From the NCBI GenBank assembly GCA_030427835.1, contig JAUICN010000006.1, positions 1-64,000 on the forward strand: a DNA stretch of 64,000 bases, in the 5' to 3' direction. The notes beneath the pieces were generated by a model, which worked only from the letters and a program-made list of their open reading frames with translations, was not told the DNA's origin and ran no database searches. Of the stretch, positions 54,514-63,412 are shown in pieces (within the stretch, counting starts at the first letter, position 1; every line of letters begins with the position of its first letter). Source of the stretch: Polyangia bacterium. GTDB taxonomy: Bacteria > Myxococcota_A > Polyangia > Polyangiales > JAUICN01. The position numbers and the translations under genes were made by a program.

Positions 54514-56497
54514 GAAAACCATGCCTTCTTTTCCATCGTGGCTGGGGGCGTTCATCCTGATCGTTGGAGTCACGGCCTGCAGCCGAGTTCACTCCGTACA
54601 ACAGGTCGCTTCCCTCGATGTGGAGTTGGTCACGGACTACTACGCCCCTGGCGAGTACAACAGTGTCTTCATCACCTTGGGCGAAGGAAAAACCCGCCGC
54701 GCCGAAGAAAGCCGAAAAATGCGCTGGGCGCCTGAGCCGGGCCAAGACCTCTCTAGCGGAACAGTAATCGCGAGCCTTGTCGATTTGCCACTCGGGCAGC
54801 ACTCCGTGGAAGTGAGTCTTGTGGACGCAGCCGAAAATACGGTGGCCAAGTGGCAGGCCAATGTTTTTCTGGACGGGAACAACCGTGTGCGCCTGGCCAT
54901 CGCCCGTGGGTGCCAAACCGAAGGTTGCACCAACGCGGACGGCACCATGTGTGAACTCTGCATTGGCAATGCCTGTGCCAGTACCCAATCCCTGGCCGTG
55001 GCGACCCTTGCGGGAGATGAAAGCACCGACGGCACGCTCAAACGTATCGAGAAAGTCACCCAGGCCGTCTGTGTGAACCAGTTCTGCCAGGCGGATTCAG
55101 AGTGTGGGCCGGTGGCCGAGTGCGCCGAAGCCAAATGCGTGGAGGGCGTGTGCATGCACATCATCAAACCACGCGGCTGCCAGGAACCGTTCTACTGCAA
55201 TCCCACCCCAGGTCAGGGTTGCGTGGCTCCCGAGGGTTCCCTTTGCGGCACCCTGTGTGTACCCGAAGGCGAAGAATGCCGAGTCGGGTATTGGCAGTGC
55301 GACGGCAATACCCCCATGTACTGCGACGACGTCAACCTGTGGCGGGCTGGAACCGCCTGCAGTGCTGGGTTTTGCAGTGGCCGTGGGAGTTGTGACACCT
55401 ACATCACCCTGGATGGCGTCGCCAGCAACGACCTTTTTGGAAACCACATTGCGCTTCTCGACGATCTACTTTTTGTCCATGCCTCCAACCGACAGATCGG
55501 GCAATTCCAAGGGGTCACCTACGTGTACCAACTGCAAGGCGACGGCTCGGCAGCGCTTGTGGATACCTGGGATGCCAATGTCATCGCAAACAACCATCTC
55601 ATTGAGATGATCGGGTCCAGAGATCGAATCGCCTTTGGTAAAATCCCGGGCCTCTTCACCGATCCAGAGGTGTGGGTACGTCGCCGCCAGGCCGACGGTT
55701 CCTGGGTGACCGATGGCCCCCTGAGTGATCCCAACGGCGGCGGGCTCGGCGGTTCTGCGCGCTACGGCCAACCGCTAGCCATTGTCGGCGACACGCTCAT
55801 CGTCGGAGATTCGGACCTGGATTCTGCCAACTCCCGGGATGGCGCAGCCCACGTTTACACGTTTGATGGGAGCGATTGGAATCACACGCAACAACTCCAG
55901 GCCTCTGACACAGCGAACAACCATCACTTTGGTGGTGCTGCGGCCGTGGAAGGATCCCGGTTGGTTGTCACCTCTAGCAAGGTGAACGCCGCCACCGGCG
56001 CGCAATCCACGGCCTACGTTTTTGAAAAAGTAGGGAGCACTTGGGTGGAGCAACATCAAGTTGCATCCACACTCTCGGTGAACCCAAACGTTACCGCATC
56101 AAACGTGGCCCTCTCGGGGGACTACCTCGCACTCACAAGTACCGCACTGGATGGCACCGGTGAGGTCAGCCTCTTTCAATACGATGCAGGCGCTGACCTT
56201 TGGATTGAACTTCAGGTAATCGAAGGTCCCACCAATGCAAGGTTTGTGGGTACCGATCTTCTGGTGCGTGAACCGAACAGCCAAGGCACCGGTGGTGAAT
56301 CAGCAGCGGCAGTGGTGTACCGTTTTGATGGTACACAAACCTGGGTACTTGAAAAACGGCTTACGGGCTATTCCGCCACGCCGGGAACCACCTACGCCGG
56401 CGCCGCCATCGACGGAAACGAAAAATGGGTCATCATTGGTGCGGCCGGGGACAACAATCGAGAGGGTGGAGTCTACATCTTCCACCGAGACTGGTAG
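54497..56497 (+). CDS. Cys-rich FG-GAP lipoprotein, copy 1, 666 aa
   Basis: Signal with lipobox VGVTACS. Next comes a beta domain (VTDYYAPGEYNSVFI), a Cys-rich module with about 25 cysteines from residue 135 to 295 (CELCIGNACAST, CVAPEGSLCGTLC), and a C-terminal run of FG-GAP-like repeats (DDLLFVHAS, GDTLIVGDSDLDS, GDYLALTS). The last are propeller repeats seen in integrin-like and bacterial surface proteins. The protein at 56525 has the same order. Cotranscription with the upstream propeller is likely because of the overlap. Confidence 0.75.
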   Translation: MTRLFRKTMPSFPSWLGAFILIVGVTACSRVHSVQQVASLDVELVTDYYAPGEYNSVFITLGEGKTRRAEESRKMRWAPEPGQDLSSGTVIASLVDLPLGQHSVEVSLVDAAENTVAKWQANVFLDGNNRVRLAIARGCQTEGCTNADGTMCELCIGNACASTQSLAVATLAGDESTDGTLKRIEKVTQAVCVNQFCQADSECGPVAECAEAKCVEGVCMHIIKPRGCQEPFYCNPTPGQGCVAPEGSLCGTLCVPEGEECRVGYWQCDGNTPMYCDDVNLWRAGTACSAGFCSGRGSCDTYITLDGVASNDLFGNHIALLDDLLFVHASNRQIGQFQGVTYVYQLQGDGSAALVDTWDANVIANNHLIEMIGSRDRIAFGKIPGLFTDPEVWVRRRQADGSWVTDGPLSDPNGGGLGGSARYGQPLAIVGDTLIVGDSDLDSANSRDGAAHVYTFDGSDWNHTQQLQASDTANNHHFGGAAAVEGSRLVVTSSKVNAATGAQSTAYVFEKVGSTWVEQHQVASTLSVNPNVTASNVALSGDYLALTSTALDGTGEVSLFQYDAGADLWIELQVIEGPTNARFVGTDLLVREPNSQGTGGESAAAVVYRFDGTQTWVLEKRLTGYSATPGTTYAGAAIDGNEKWVIIGAAGDNNREGGVYIFHRDW

Positions 56498-56524
56498 CCA
56501 TGCGAACCACAACCAATCCCACGG

Positions 56525-58594
56525 GTGATATTGAAACGTAGCGTCGAAAGTTCCAGGCGAAGTACAGGCCAAAACAGCATTTGTGGGGCATCCCCCCACC
56601 ACTCAAAAATAGGTCAGCGCACAGGAAATACCGGCGGGCCGGCATGGTTTTTAGGGTGGGTTCTACTCGTACTAGGCAGCGTTTCCTGCGCCCGGGTGAA
56701 CTCGGTACAACAAGTGGCCTCCCTCCATGTGGAGCTCGCCACCGACTACTACGCACCTGGCGAGTATCACGACGTGATCGTGTCGGTGGGCGAAGGCAAG
56801 ACCCAACGCAGTGAGGAAACGCGCAAGGTACGTTGGACTCCGCAACCGGGTGACGACCTTTCAAGTGGCGTCACAGTTGCAGATCTGGCCAAACTCCCAC
56901 TCGGTCAGCATTCCGTAGAGGTAAGCCTGGTGGATGCCGCTGAAAACGTGGTCGCCAAATGGAACGCGGACGTTTTTCTGGACGGGCACAACCAAGTCCG
57001 CGTGGTCATCGCGCGGGGCTGCAAAACAGATGGGTGTACCAACGACAACGGGACCCTGTGCAGGCTTTGCATCGACAACACCTGTGCCAGCACACAGTCG
57101 CTCGCGGTTGCCATGAAGGCAGGGGACGACAGCACCGGCGGCGTACTCAAAAAAATTGAAGAAGTCACCCAAGCCGTTTGCGTCAACCAGTTCTGCCAAA
57201 CCGACGCGGAGTGCGGCCCCGTGGCCGAATGTGCACAAGCCAAGTGCGTAGAAGGCGTATGCATGCACGTCATCAAACCCCGCGGTTGTCATGAGCCCTT
57301 CTACTGCAACCCCAACCCCGGTCAGGGGTGCGTAGCTCCAGAGGGCACACTTTGCGGAGCCCTCTGTGTTCCAGAGGGCGAAGAGTGTCGTGTGGGTTAC
57401 TGGCGATGTGAAGAAAACCAACCCATGTACTGCGACGACGTCAACCTGTGGCGCGCGGGCACCCCTTGCAGCACCGGTTTTTGCAGCGGCCGAGGCAACT
57501 GCGATGCCTACGTCACGCACGATGCACCCACGGGTTTTGACCAGTTTGGCCGTGAACTTGCGCTACTTGGTGACCAGCTTGTTGCGCACAGTATCCACAA
57601 AGGCCCAACCCATGAGGGAACCACATTCGTCTACGACATCTCAGAGTCCGGCGTTCCGGCCCTCAGTGAAACCTGGACAGCCGACCAGGTAGCGGGTGCC
57701 GCAGTCTTGGGTTTCTCAGCGTCCACGGATCGCGTGGCGCTTGCAAAACTTCCCGGAACGTTTGACAGTTCTGCTCGCGTCTACGTGCGGCGCCGTCTGC
57801 CCGATGGAGACTGGGTTGGTGATCCGCCCGTGGTCGACCCTAACGGTTCAGCCACCGGGAATGCCGCCGCTCTATTTGGGGTCCCCACAGCGCTGCATGA
57901 CAACACGTTGCTGGTTGCGGACACCGAGCTCCGTGTAAATCACACGCGGGAGGGCGTGGTCCATGCCTACGAGTTTAACGGAAACATTTGGAGCTACCGC
58001 CAACAGCTTGGAGCAAGTGACGCCGCCGCCTACGACTATTTTGGTGAAGCCGTGGCTGTGGATGGAGACCGGTTGGCCATTGGTTCCCAAAAAGTGAACT
58101 CAACCAATGGTGCCGGCGCAACGGTGTACATTTTTGAACGGGTAGCGGGCTCCTGGGTGGAGAAACACCGGTTTGGTTCCACCCTTTCCACCAACGCCTA
58201 CGACATCGATGCTCTTGCACTCTCGGGCGACTACCTCGCCATGACAACGCTCGCTGGAACCACGGGCGAGGTCTCCATCTTCCACTACGACGCCGGCATT
58301 GATCTTTGGGAAGAACTCCAAATTCTCAGCGGTACATCCGCCCAGTTCCTAGACCAGGATTTGCTTGTCCGTGATCCCGACGTCCGCGGCGACAACAAAC
58401 TCCATTCAGCCGCAACCCTCTATCGGTTTGACGGAAACCGAACCTGGACCTTGGAAAAGCAACTCGTGGCCTACGCAGGAGGTCCCGCCGGCAACGGCAC
58501 TTCCATCGCCGGCAATGACAAATGGATCGCCCTAGGCGCCGCCGGAGAAAACAAAAGCGAAGGCGCCCTCTACATCTTCCACCGCGACTGGTAA
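56525..58594 (+). CDS. Cys-rich FG-GAP lipoprotein, copy 2, 689 aa
   Basis: Paralogue of the protein at 54497, identical in domain order and in most cysteines (YYAPGEYHDVIV, CVNQFCQTDAECGPVAEC). The signal (FLGWVLLVLGSVSCA) starts after a 40-residue hydrophilic extension; no closer start codon was seen, so the true start is uncertain (GTG 56525 or TTG 56531). Duplication has likely been followed by separate evolution of the propeller half. Confidence 0.75.
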   Translation: MILKRSVESSRRSTGQNSICGASPHHSKIGQRTGNTGGPAWFLGWVLLVLGSVSCARVNSVQQVASLHVELATDYYAPGEYHDVIVSVGEGKTQRSEETRKVRWTPQPGDDLSSGVTVADLAKLPLGQHSVEVSLVDAAENVVAKWNADVFLDGHNQVRVVIARGCKTDGCTNDNGTLCRLCIDNTCASTQSLAVAMKAGDDSTGGVLKKIEEVTQAVCVNQFCQTDAECGPVAECAQAKCVEGVCMHVIKPRGCHEPFYCNPNPGQGCVAPEGTLCGALCVPEGEECRVGYWRCEENQPMYCDDVNLWRAGTPCSTGFCSGRGNCDAYVTHDAPTGFDQFGRELALLGDQLVAHSIHKGPTHEGTTFVYDISESGVPALSETWTADQVAGAAVLGFSASTDRVALAKLPGTFDSSARVYVRRRLPDGDWVGDPPVVDPNGSATGNAAALFGVPTALHDNTLLVADTELRVNHTREGVVHAYEFNGNIWSYRQQLGASDAAAYDYFGEAVAVDGDRLAIGSQKVNSTNGAGATVYIFERVAGSWVEKHRFGSTLSTNAYDIDALALSGDYLAMTTLAGTTGEVSIFHYDAGIDLWEELQILSGTSAQFLDQDLLVRDPDVRGDNKLHSAATLYRFDGNRTWTLEKQLVAYAGGPAGNGTSIAGNDKWIALGAAGENKSEGALYIFHRDW

Positions 58595-58595
58595 C

Positions 58596-59711
58596 CTAAA
58601 TTAAACAAACAAACTGAGGCAGAACAACCTCAACCTGATCGGCAACATCCGGGCTTGGACGTGCAAAGTGGTTTTCAAGAGTCCGAATAGATTCTACGAA
58701 GGACCAATAATCTTTGAGATGAGAACCCTTATTCACGACTCCCGACAGGGTTGTTACAATATCCTGTACGGAGGCCTGAGCTGAAAGGCCCAGCAGAGCT
58801 CGAACCCTGGGATAAACCAATCCTCCGAATACCGTCTCATAGGTGGCTCGAACACCATTGGAGAATACCGCTCGCGCATTGGAGTGGGTGCGGACCGAGT
58901 CTGGAACAGAGGACGGAATAGACTGGTCTGTGCCCAGTTGAAGCCACTCCACCAGTCGCGATGCAACTGCTCCTAGGTAGCTCACTTTGGTCGCCAATGA
59001 GCTACCTCCCTCAAGAATGTCTAAGGCCCTACCCCGTAACTCTTGGTCACCGTAGTTCTCGTACACATAGGCCCCAGCGGAGGCGGTCACCCCGTTTACA
59101 AAACCTTGGCATGCCGGGGTTAGGACGCTTTCGCCCGCGGCTCGCGCTCTGTGGACGAGTTGCATTTGTATTTCAAATGCTCGTTCTTCAACCTGATTTA
59201 GCGGTTGCTCGCCAACGGTATCCCAGCCAAAGCACTCGTTTTCCCACCAATGAAAAGCTTCGTGGCCCAGGAAGCTCGCGTAGACGACTGGGTCCAAATG
59301 TGCCGAGGCCAACCGATGCCGGTCCACTTCAATCCGTGTCCTGCCCGTCGTCTTTGAACGTATGAGCGTTGCCGGTGCGCCAACCCGATCTACTGCAACC
59401 ACCGCTACCTCACCCGCTCGGATCGCTTTTTCAAAAAACTCGGGAATCTGAGAGAGCAGGGGGGCAGCACTCAGTGAAGGGTTCAAGCAGTGAAAATTCT
59501 CTTTGCAGCGTAGATGTCGCTGTTGCCCACAGGTCTCATTCTCAGAGCTGCGGTCCGCCCACAGCGCAGCCTTGGACAAATGATCCACCACCGCGGTAGT
59601 AGTCGAATCCATGTTGCTTTTCGGCGAACCTGAGTCAACGCTACAACCGCCAAGAATTAGCAGTGCCGTCGCTAGTTGTAGATGCTTTAGATGTCTTCCG
59701 GAAACCATCAT
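58596..59711 (-). CDS. Putative zinc metallopeptidase lipoprotein (HEAFH), 371 aa
   Basis: Lipobox GGCSV gives Cys23. HEAFH at residues 150-154 is an HExxH zinc site, and VEERAFE about 25 residues later could supply the third ligand. It has five further cysteines (CGQQRHLRCKENFHC). Family unknown; the pattern recurs, as HEALH, in the partial protein at 63413. Likely an envelope peptidase, but no activity is shown by the sequence alone. Confidence 0.6.
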   Translation of the reverse strand: MMVSGRHLKHLQLATALLILGGCSVDSGSPKSNMDSTTTAVVDHLSKAALWADRSSENETCGQQRHLRCKENFHCLNPSLSAAPLLSQIPEFFEKAIRAGEVAVVAVDRVGAPATLIRSKTTGRTRIEVDRHRLASAHLDPVVYASFLGHEAFHWWENECFGWDTVGEQPLNQVEERAFEIQMQLVHRARAAGESVLTPACQGFVNGVTASAGAYVYENYGDQELRGRALDILEGGSSLATKVSYLGAVASRLVEWLQLGTDQSIPSSVPDSVRTHSNARAVFSNGVRATYETVFGGLVYPRVRALLGLSAQASVQDIVTTLSGVVNKGSHLKDYWSFVESIRTLENHFARPSPDVADQVEVVLPQFVCLI

Positions 59712-59818
59712 CGCAGCTCCTTTTCAAGCTGGGGTGGCCGAAAATACCACATTCACCTACGGGGAGCCACGTGTGGGGAGGGGCAATTCGCGTGCCATTT
59801 GCGTGAACAACCTGTCCC

Positions 59819-60820
59819 TCAGGGCTGTTGATCCCTGGAAAACACCGGTTGGGTCACGCAATGGAACGCTCCTCCACCGTGCAGCAGCCCCCGGGCGGGT
59901 AGCCCAACCACCTTGCGACCGGGCATGGCCTTTTGCAGCACATCCAGGGCTTTCGCATCCTCGCGGACTCCAAAGGTAGGTACGCAAACCGTTCCGTTCG
60001 CGATCACAAAGTTCAAATAGTTTGCGGGCATTGGGCTGTGATCAAAGGTGCTACTCACCCCACTAGGCGCCGGAACACCCACCACTTCCAACCGACGACC
60101 TCGCGCATCCCGAGCTCCCCGTAACCCCCGCATCACCTCTGCGTGAACATCCCGATTGTGCCGATCCCCACCCGGTTCTGAACAAACAACCAGTCCCGGT
60201 GCCACAAAGCGCGCCACGTTGTCCACATGCCCATCCGTGTGGTCAAAATGAAGGCCATTTTTTAGCCAAATTATTTTCTCAACGCCCATCCAACGCCTAA
60301 AAAAGCCTACCCAGGCCGACCGATCAACCCCTGGATTCCGATTGGGGTTGAGCAGGCACTGCTCAGTAACGATGGCCGTACCCTCCCCGTCCACCTCCAC
60401 AGCACCCCCCTCGAGAATCAATGACTCCTGGGTAAAACGCGTTCCCTCCGCACGAGCCACCCGTTGAGCCAAGCCCAGGTCGCCATCAAACAGGTACTTC
60501 CCACCCCACCCGTTGAATCCAAAACCCAACGTGCGCCGTGCACCCGTTGCATCCTGCAAAAACAGCGGCCCCGTGTCCCGCAACCACGTGTCCCCATAGG
60601 TTTCGTGCACACACACAACTGAGTCGCCCACCAGCACCCTTGCACGCGCGGAATCCTCCCGCCGGACCAAGAGTTTCACGGTCACCACCCCAGAAAGCGC
60701 GCGGCACAGCCCAGCCATGTCCTGCCGAGCGGCCTCCAACTGCGTCCCCCACTCCTCTGAAAGGTACGGCCACGCCGTCCACAGGGAGTCCATCCGCTCC
60801 CATTCTGCAGGCCACCTCAT
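59819..60820 (-). CDS. aguA: Agmatine deiminase, 333 aa
   Basis: Converts agmatine to N-carbamoylputrescine, feeding AguB. YGDTWLRDTGPLFL, LEGGAVEVDGEGT and the HTDGHVDNVARF block match the family, and the catalytic Cys lies in GGGAFHCVTQ near the C-terminus. The usual motif is GGGNIHC, so this is a small deviation. The enzyme sits 7 kb from aguB, on the same strand, with lipoprotein genes between. Confidence 0.85.
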   Translation of the reverse strand: MRWPAEWERMDSLWTAWPYLSEEWGTQLEAARQDMAGLCRALSGVVTVKLLVRREDSARARVLVGDSVVCVHETYGDTWLRDTGPLFLQDATGARRTLGFGFNGWGGKYLFDGDLGLAQRVARAEGTRFTQESLILEGGAVEVDGEGTAIVTEQCLLNPNRNPGVDRSAWVGFFRRWMGVEKIIWLKNGLHFDHTDGHVDNVARFVAPGLVVCSEPGGDRHNRDVHAEVMRGLRGARDARGRRLEVVGVPAPSGVSSTFDHSPMPANYLNFVIANGTVCVPTFGVREDAKALDVLQKAMPGRKVVGLPARGLLHGGGAFHCVTQPVFSRDQQP

Positions 60821-60841
60821 CCTAAACCCACAATCACTACC

Positions 60842-61912
60842 CTACAGCCACACCCGATCCCCAAACCGGGTGTACATCTGTTCCACGTGTTCCAGCAAAA
60901 ACTCCCGGCGCACCTCAAGTTGCGAAAGCATGGTAGTTGTCAGCACGGGCGCTAGTGGGTCCGAATTCAACATGCGTTTGAACTTCTCACCATCAAAACC
61001 TCTTATCTTGTCCACCGTGCTACGTCGAAACCGCTGCAGGGTTTCCAGGCGCTTGTCCATCAGGCTGTTCTGCGCCTTAGGCGTTGGAAAAAATCCCGCT
61101 CCGTTGTCCAAAAACACCAGTGGCCCGTGCTCCCCGCGGGTACGCAGGTTGGTAAACCCACCACCCCATCGGTCCACGTTGCTGGTCAGGTAGTCGAACA
61201 GAATCAGATCCGACAACTCCGCGGCACGGTCCTCGTCATTCGCCACCGCATCCGCCCAGGCGCCATCATCACCATGGTCTCCGGCCGCGTTGCGCCCGCG
61301 CCAGCCGGCAGGCCGTTGGTACGGGCTCACTTCCAAGCCACCGTTCAAGCGCACCCACTTCTCCCAACCGCGGCCAGGAACATACCGTGGCAGTCCGCCG
61401 TCCACCCAGCCCACGAACGCACCGTCCACAAGACCGTCCTCGCGCACAATAACTTCGTCCAAATGTTTGTGGTGACGTGCAAGTTGCCGAAGCTCGCTCC
61501 ATTTCATGCGCCGGCCCACAACCGGAGGCACCCGCCCAATGCCCAGTACCCGGTCCAAATAGTAGGCCGCCACCTCCGCATGCCAATATGCCGCCGAAAA
61601 CGACTGCGCCACCTTGTAGTAACCCACGGTGCCATCCTGCAGTGTCAACTTGAACGCCACCGATCGTCCGCCGCGCCCCAGCTCCCGCCCCACCACGGGC
61701 TCCTCCATCAGCGATCGCCTCCACGCGGTTTCCGGCTCGCCCAGAAAGTAGCTTTCCTCACCCCAACCAAACACCGCCTCCTCCGTGGACGGCACCTCCA
61801 ACCACCCCCGCACCCGCTCCGCCGCCAAAGCAGATTCACCACATCCGGACGCACCTGCGGCACACAGACCGAGCAAACTGAGCCAAATGCAATCTAGGAA
61901 ACGCATGGCCAT
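60842..61912 (-). CDS. Lipoprotein with a FAM20/Four-jointed-like secretory kinase domain, 356 aa
   Basis: A signal ending AAGASGC gives a lipidated Cys24. The kinase-like core has Lys100 in GYYKVAQ, Glu113 in WHAEVAAYYLDRVLG, followed by IGRVPPVVGR, then SNVDRWGGGFTN (Asp247 and Asn255) and VFLDNGAGF (Asp269). Spacing and EVAAYxLDRxLG...RVPPVxGR match the FAM20/Fjx1 secretory kinases, which phosphorylate secreted proteins or sugars in animals. A bacterial lipoprotein version would act outside the cytoplasm, where ATP is scarce. Activity is inferred only. Confidence 0.7.
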   Translation of the reverse strand: MAMRFLDCIWLSLLGLCAAGASGCGESALAAERVRGWLEVPSTEEAVFGWGEESYFLGEPETAWRRSLMEEPVVGRELGRGGRSVAFKLTLQDGTVGYYKVAQSFSAAYWHAEVAAYYLDRVLGIGRVPPVVGRRMKWSELRQLARHHKHLDEVIVREDGLVDGAFVGWVDGGLPRYVPGRGWEKWVRLNGGLEVSPYQRPAGWRGRNAAGDHGDDGAWADAVANDEDRAAELSDLILFDYLTSNVDRWGGGFTNLRTRGEHGPLVFLDNGAGFFPTPKAQNSLMDKRLETLQRFRRSTVDKIRGFDGEKFKRMLNSDPLAPVLTTTMLSQLEVRREFLLEHVEQMYTRFGDRVWL

Positions 61913-62125
61913 ACATGGTCACCCAGGGCAGGCAAATACGCAAAAAACGGCCCTCTCACAGCAAATTAGGGCATCCAAATAATGCACCAGATTACAGGTC
62001 GCTGTTCGGCTCCTTTCCCGTGTTCGCGTACAGCACGGGGTTCATGGTCACCATCTCCGCGGAGGGTAAATAGTAAATTGGTAGTTTTTGTCGTTGGAAC
62101 GGGTATTGCAAGGACCAATGTTATT

Positions 62126-63106
62126 ATGTTCACACGTTTCTTAGTGCTTTGTTTGGTCAGTGTTGCGGCGTCCGCTTGTGCCGTTTTCGCGCTTCCGGAA
62201 GGTTCCGAAAAATGCGTGAACTGTTTCAGCGTTTCAAAAATAGGAATTCCAGTCGGTCGAGCAAGTGCAGTATTCCTTCAAAAAGACTTCGTTCGCGAGA
62301 ATGCAAGCGACCCAAACGGTATTTGGAAGCATGGCGCTCTACAAAACTTTTTGTCTGCGGTTATATTGGACAAGAAAGATACGCCAGAGGGTTGCGAGAT
62401 CCTCGTAGCAACTGCACCCCACCGAAGAGACAAGCCATTCGAAAACAAACAACGCAATCTCATCAGCGTTGGCCTCGATGAGCTTCCCCGAGGTTGGACG
62501 GCGCCAGCAAACGATTTGTTCGACAACCTTACGGATGTCGTTGTCCCAGAAAAAGCACCGTGGACCGTGACTACACGCATGACTCAGGGAGTACTCAGGG
62601 AAGTCGCGACCAAAGACTTGAGTCTCGACTACGCGCTCTACAAGGCAACTTCAGTCTCTCGGAAGGTGTGCAACACTGTTCCCTCTGAGAGGGTAGAGTT
62701 TCTTCAAGAAGGCGAAAAAATCCTTGCCCTCGAGTCCTTTGGGTATGGTGCAAACCCAAAGTTGATAAAAAGCGGCTCACCCCACAGTGGTGCATTTCGC
62801 CGTCGATTCCTCCCTTTTGAAGTAGAAGACCCCGCACTAAACATCGTGATGCGTTCCTGTGTGACAGTCGGTCCCAGATGCAACTTTCCTGGCGAAATAA
62901 CCTATACAAATATGGTTGAGCTTACCCCCGTTGGCTTTCCGCAAAGCGTAAATGAAAAAGGTGATTCGGGCGGTGGCCTGTTTGCTCAAGTCGAGTGTGA
63001 TGGTGGGCAATGCCTTCGGTTTGTTGGTGTGTACTCGACCATAGGGTTTACAGGCAAGAGCGGCTTTGGATTGATCACCGAAGATATGGTGCCCACCGAA
63101 TGGTGA
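62126..63106 (+). CDS. Trypsin-like serine protease lipoprotein, 326 aa
   Basis: Signal ends VAASACAV with a likely lipidated Cys18. The triad would be His99 (VATAPHRRD), Asp168 (DLSLDYALYK) and Ser281 in KGDSGGGLFA. The GDSGG box is clear, while the His box (TAPH rather than TAAH) is a variant. An upstream extension without signal is rejected. It sits in AT-richer DNA than the rest of the window, which suggests transfer. Confidence 0.7.
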   Translation: MFTRFLVLCLVSVAASACAVFALPEGSEKCVNCFSVSKIGIPVGRASAVFLQKDFVRENASDPNGIWKHGALQNFLSAVILDKKDTPEGCEILVATAPHRRDKPFENKQRNLISVGLDELPRGWTAPANDLFDNLTDVVVPEKAPWTVTTRMTQGVLREVATKDLSLDYALYKATSVSRKVCNTVPSERVEFLQEGEKILALESFGYGANPKLIKSGSPHSGAFRRRFLPFEVEDPALNIVMRSCVTVGPRCNFPGEITYTNMVELTPVGFPQSVNEKGDSGGGLFAQVECDGGQCLRFVGVYSTIGFTGKSGFGLITEDMVPTEW

Positions 63107-63412
63107 GGCATGTGCCTGACATCGTGCGATCGGCCCCTTGATCGCACCCACAGGATCGCCACGTCCGACCATAAACGCTCCGTTCCAACACCCCCGGCTT
63201 AAGGAGTCGCCAGGCGCATCGTCCGCCGAATGGGAATTGTCTGAGACCAATCCGTCAGTCACCCATGTCTGAGGCTGTTCAACATGAGGCTGCATGCTGT
63301 AGAGACATTCATGTCGCACCGGTGGGGCCAATGCGAACAGTTGGCCCCAGCAGAATTCGGCAGAAAACGGAAGAAATGTGCTGGCACAAAACCTGCTTAG
63401 TACTCCAGCATC
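63107..63412. other. Intergenic region (306 bases)
   Basis: No gene is supported. It contains a perfect 8-bp stem, GTGCGATC with GATCGCAC, around an 8-base loop at 63124-63147. This may terminate the protease gene, though it has no T-run. Confidence 0.5.
63124..63147 (+). terminator. Perfect 8-bp hairpin after the protease gene
   Basis: GTGCGATC and GATCGCAC flank GGCCCCTT 17 bases after the stop codon. There is no U-tract, so the terminator role is tentative. Confidence 0.35.
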
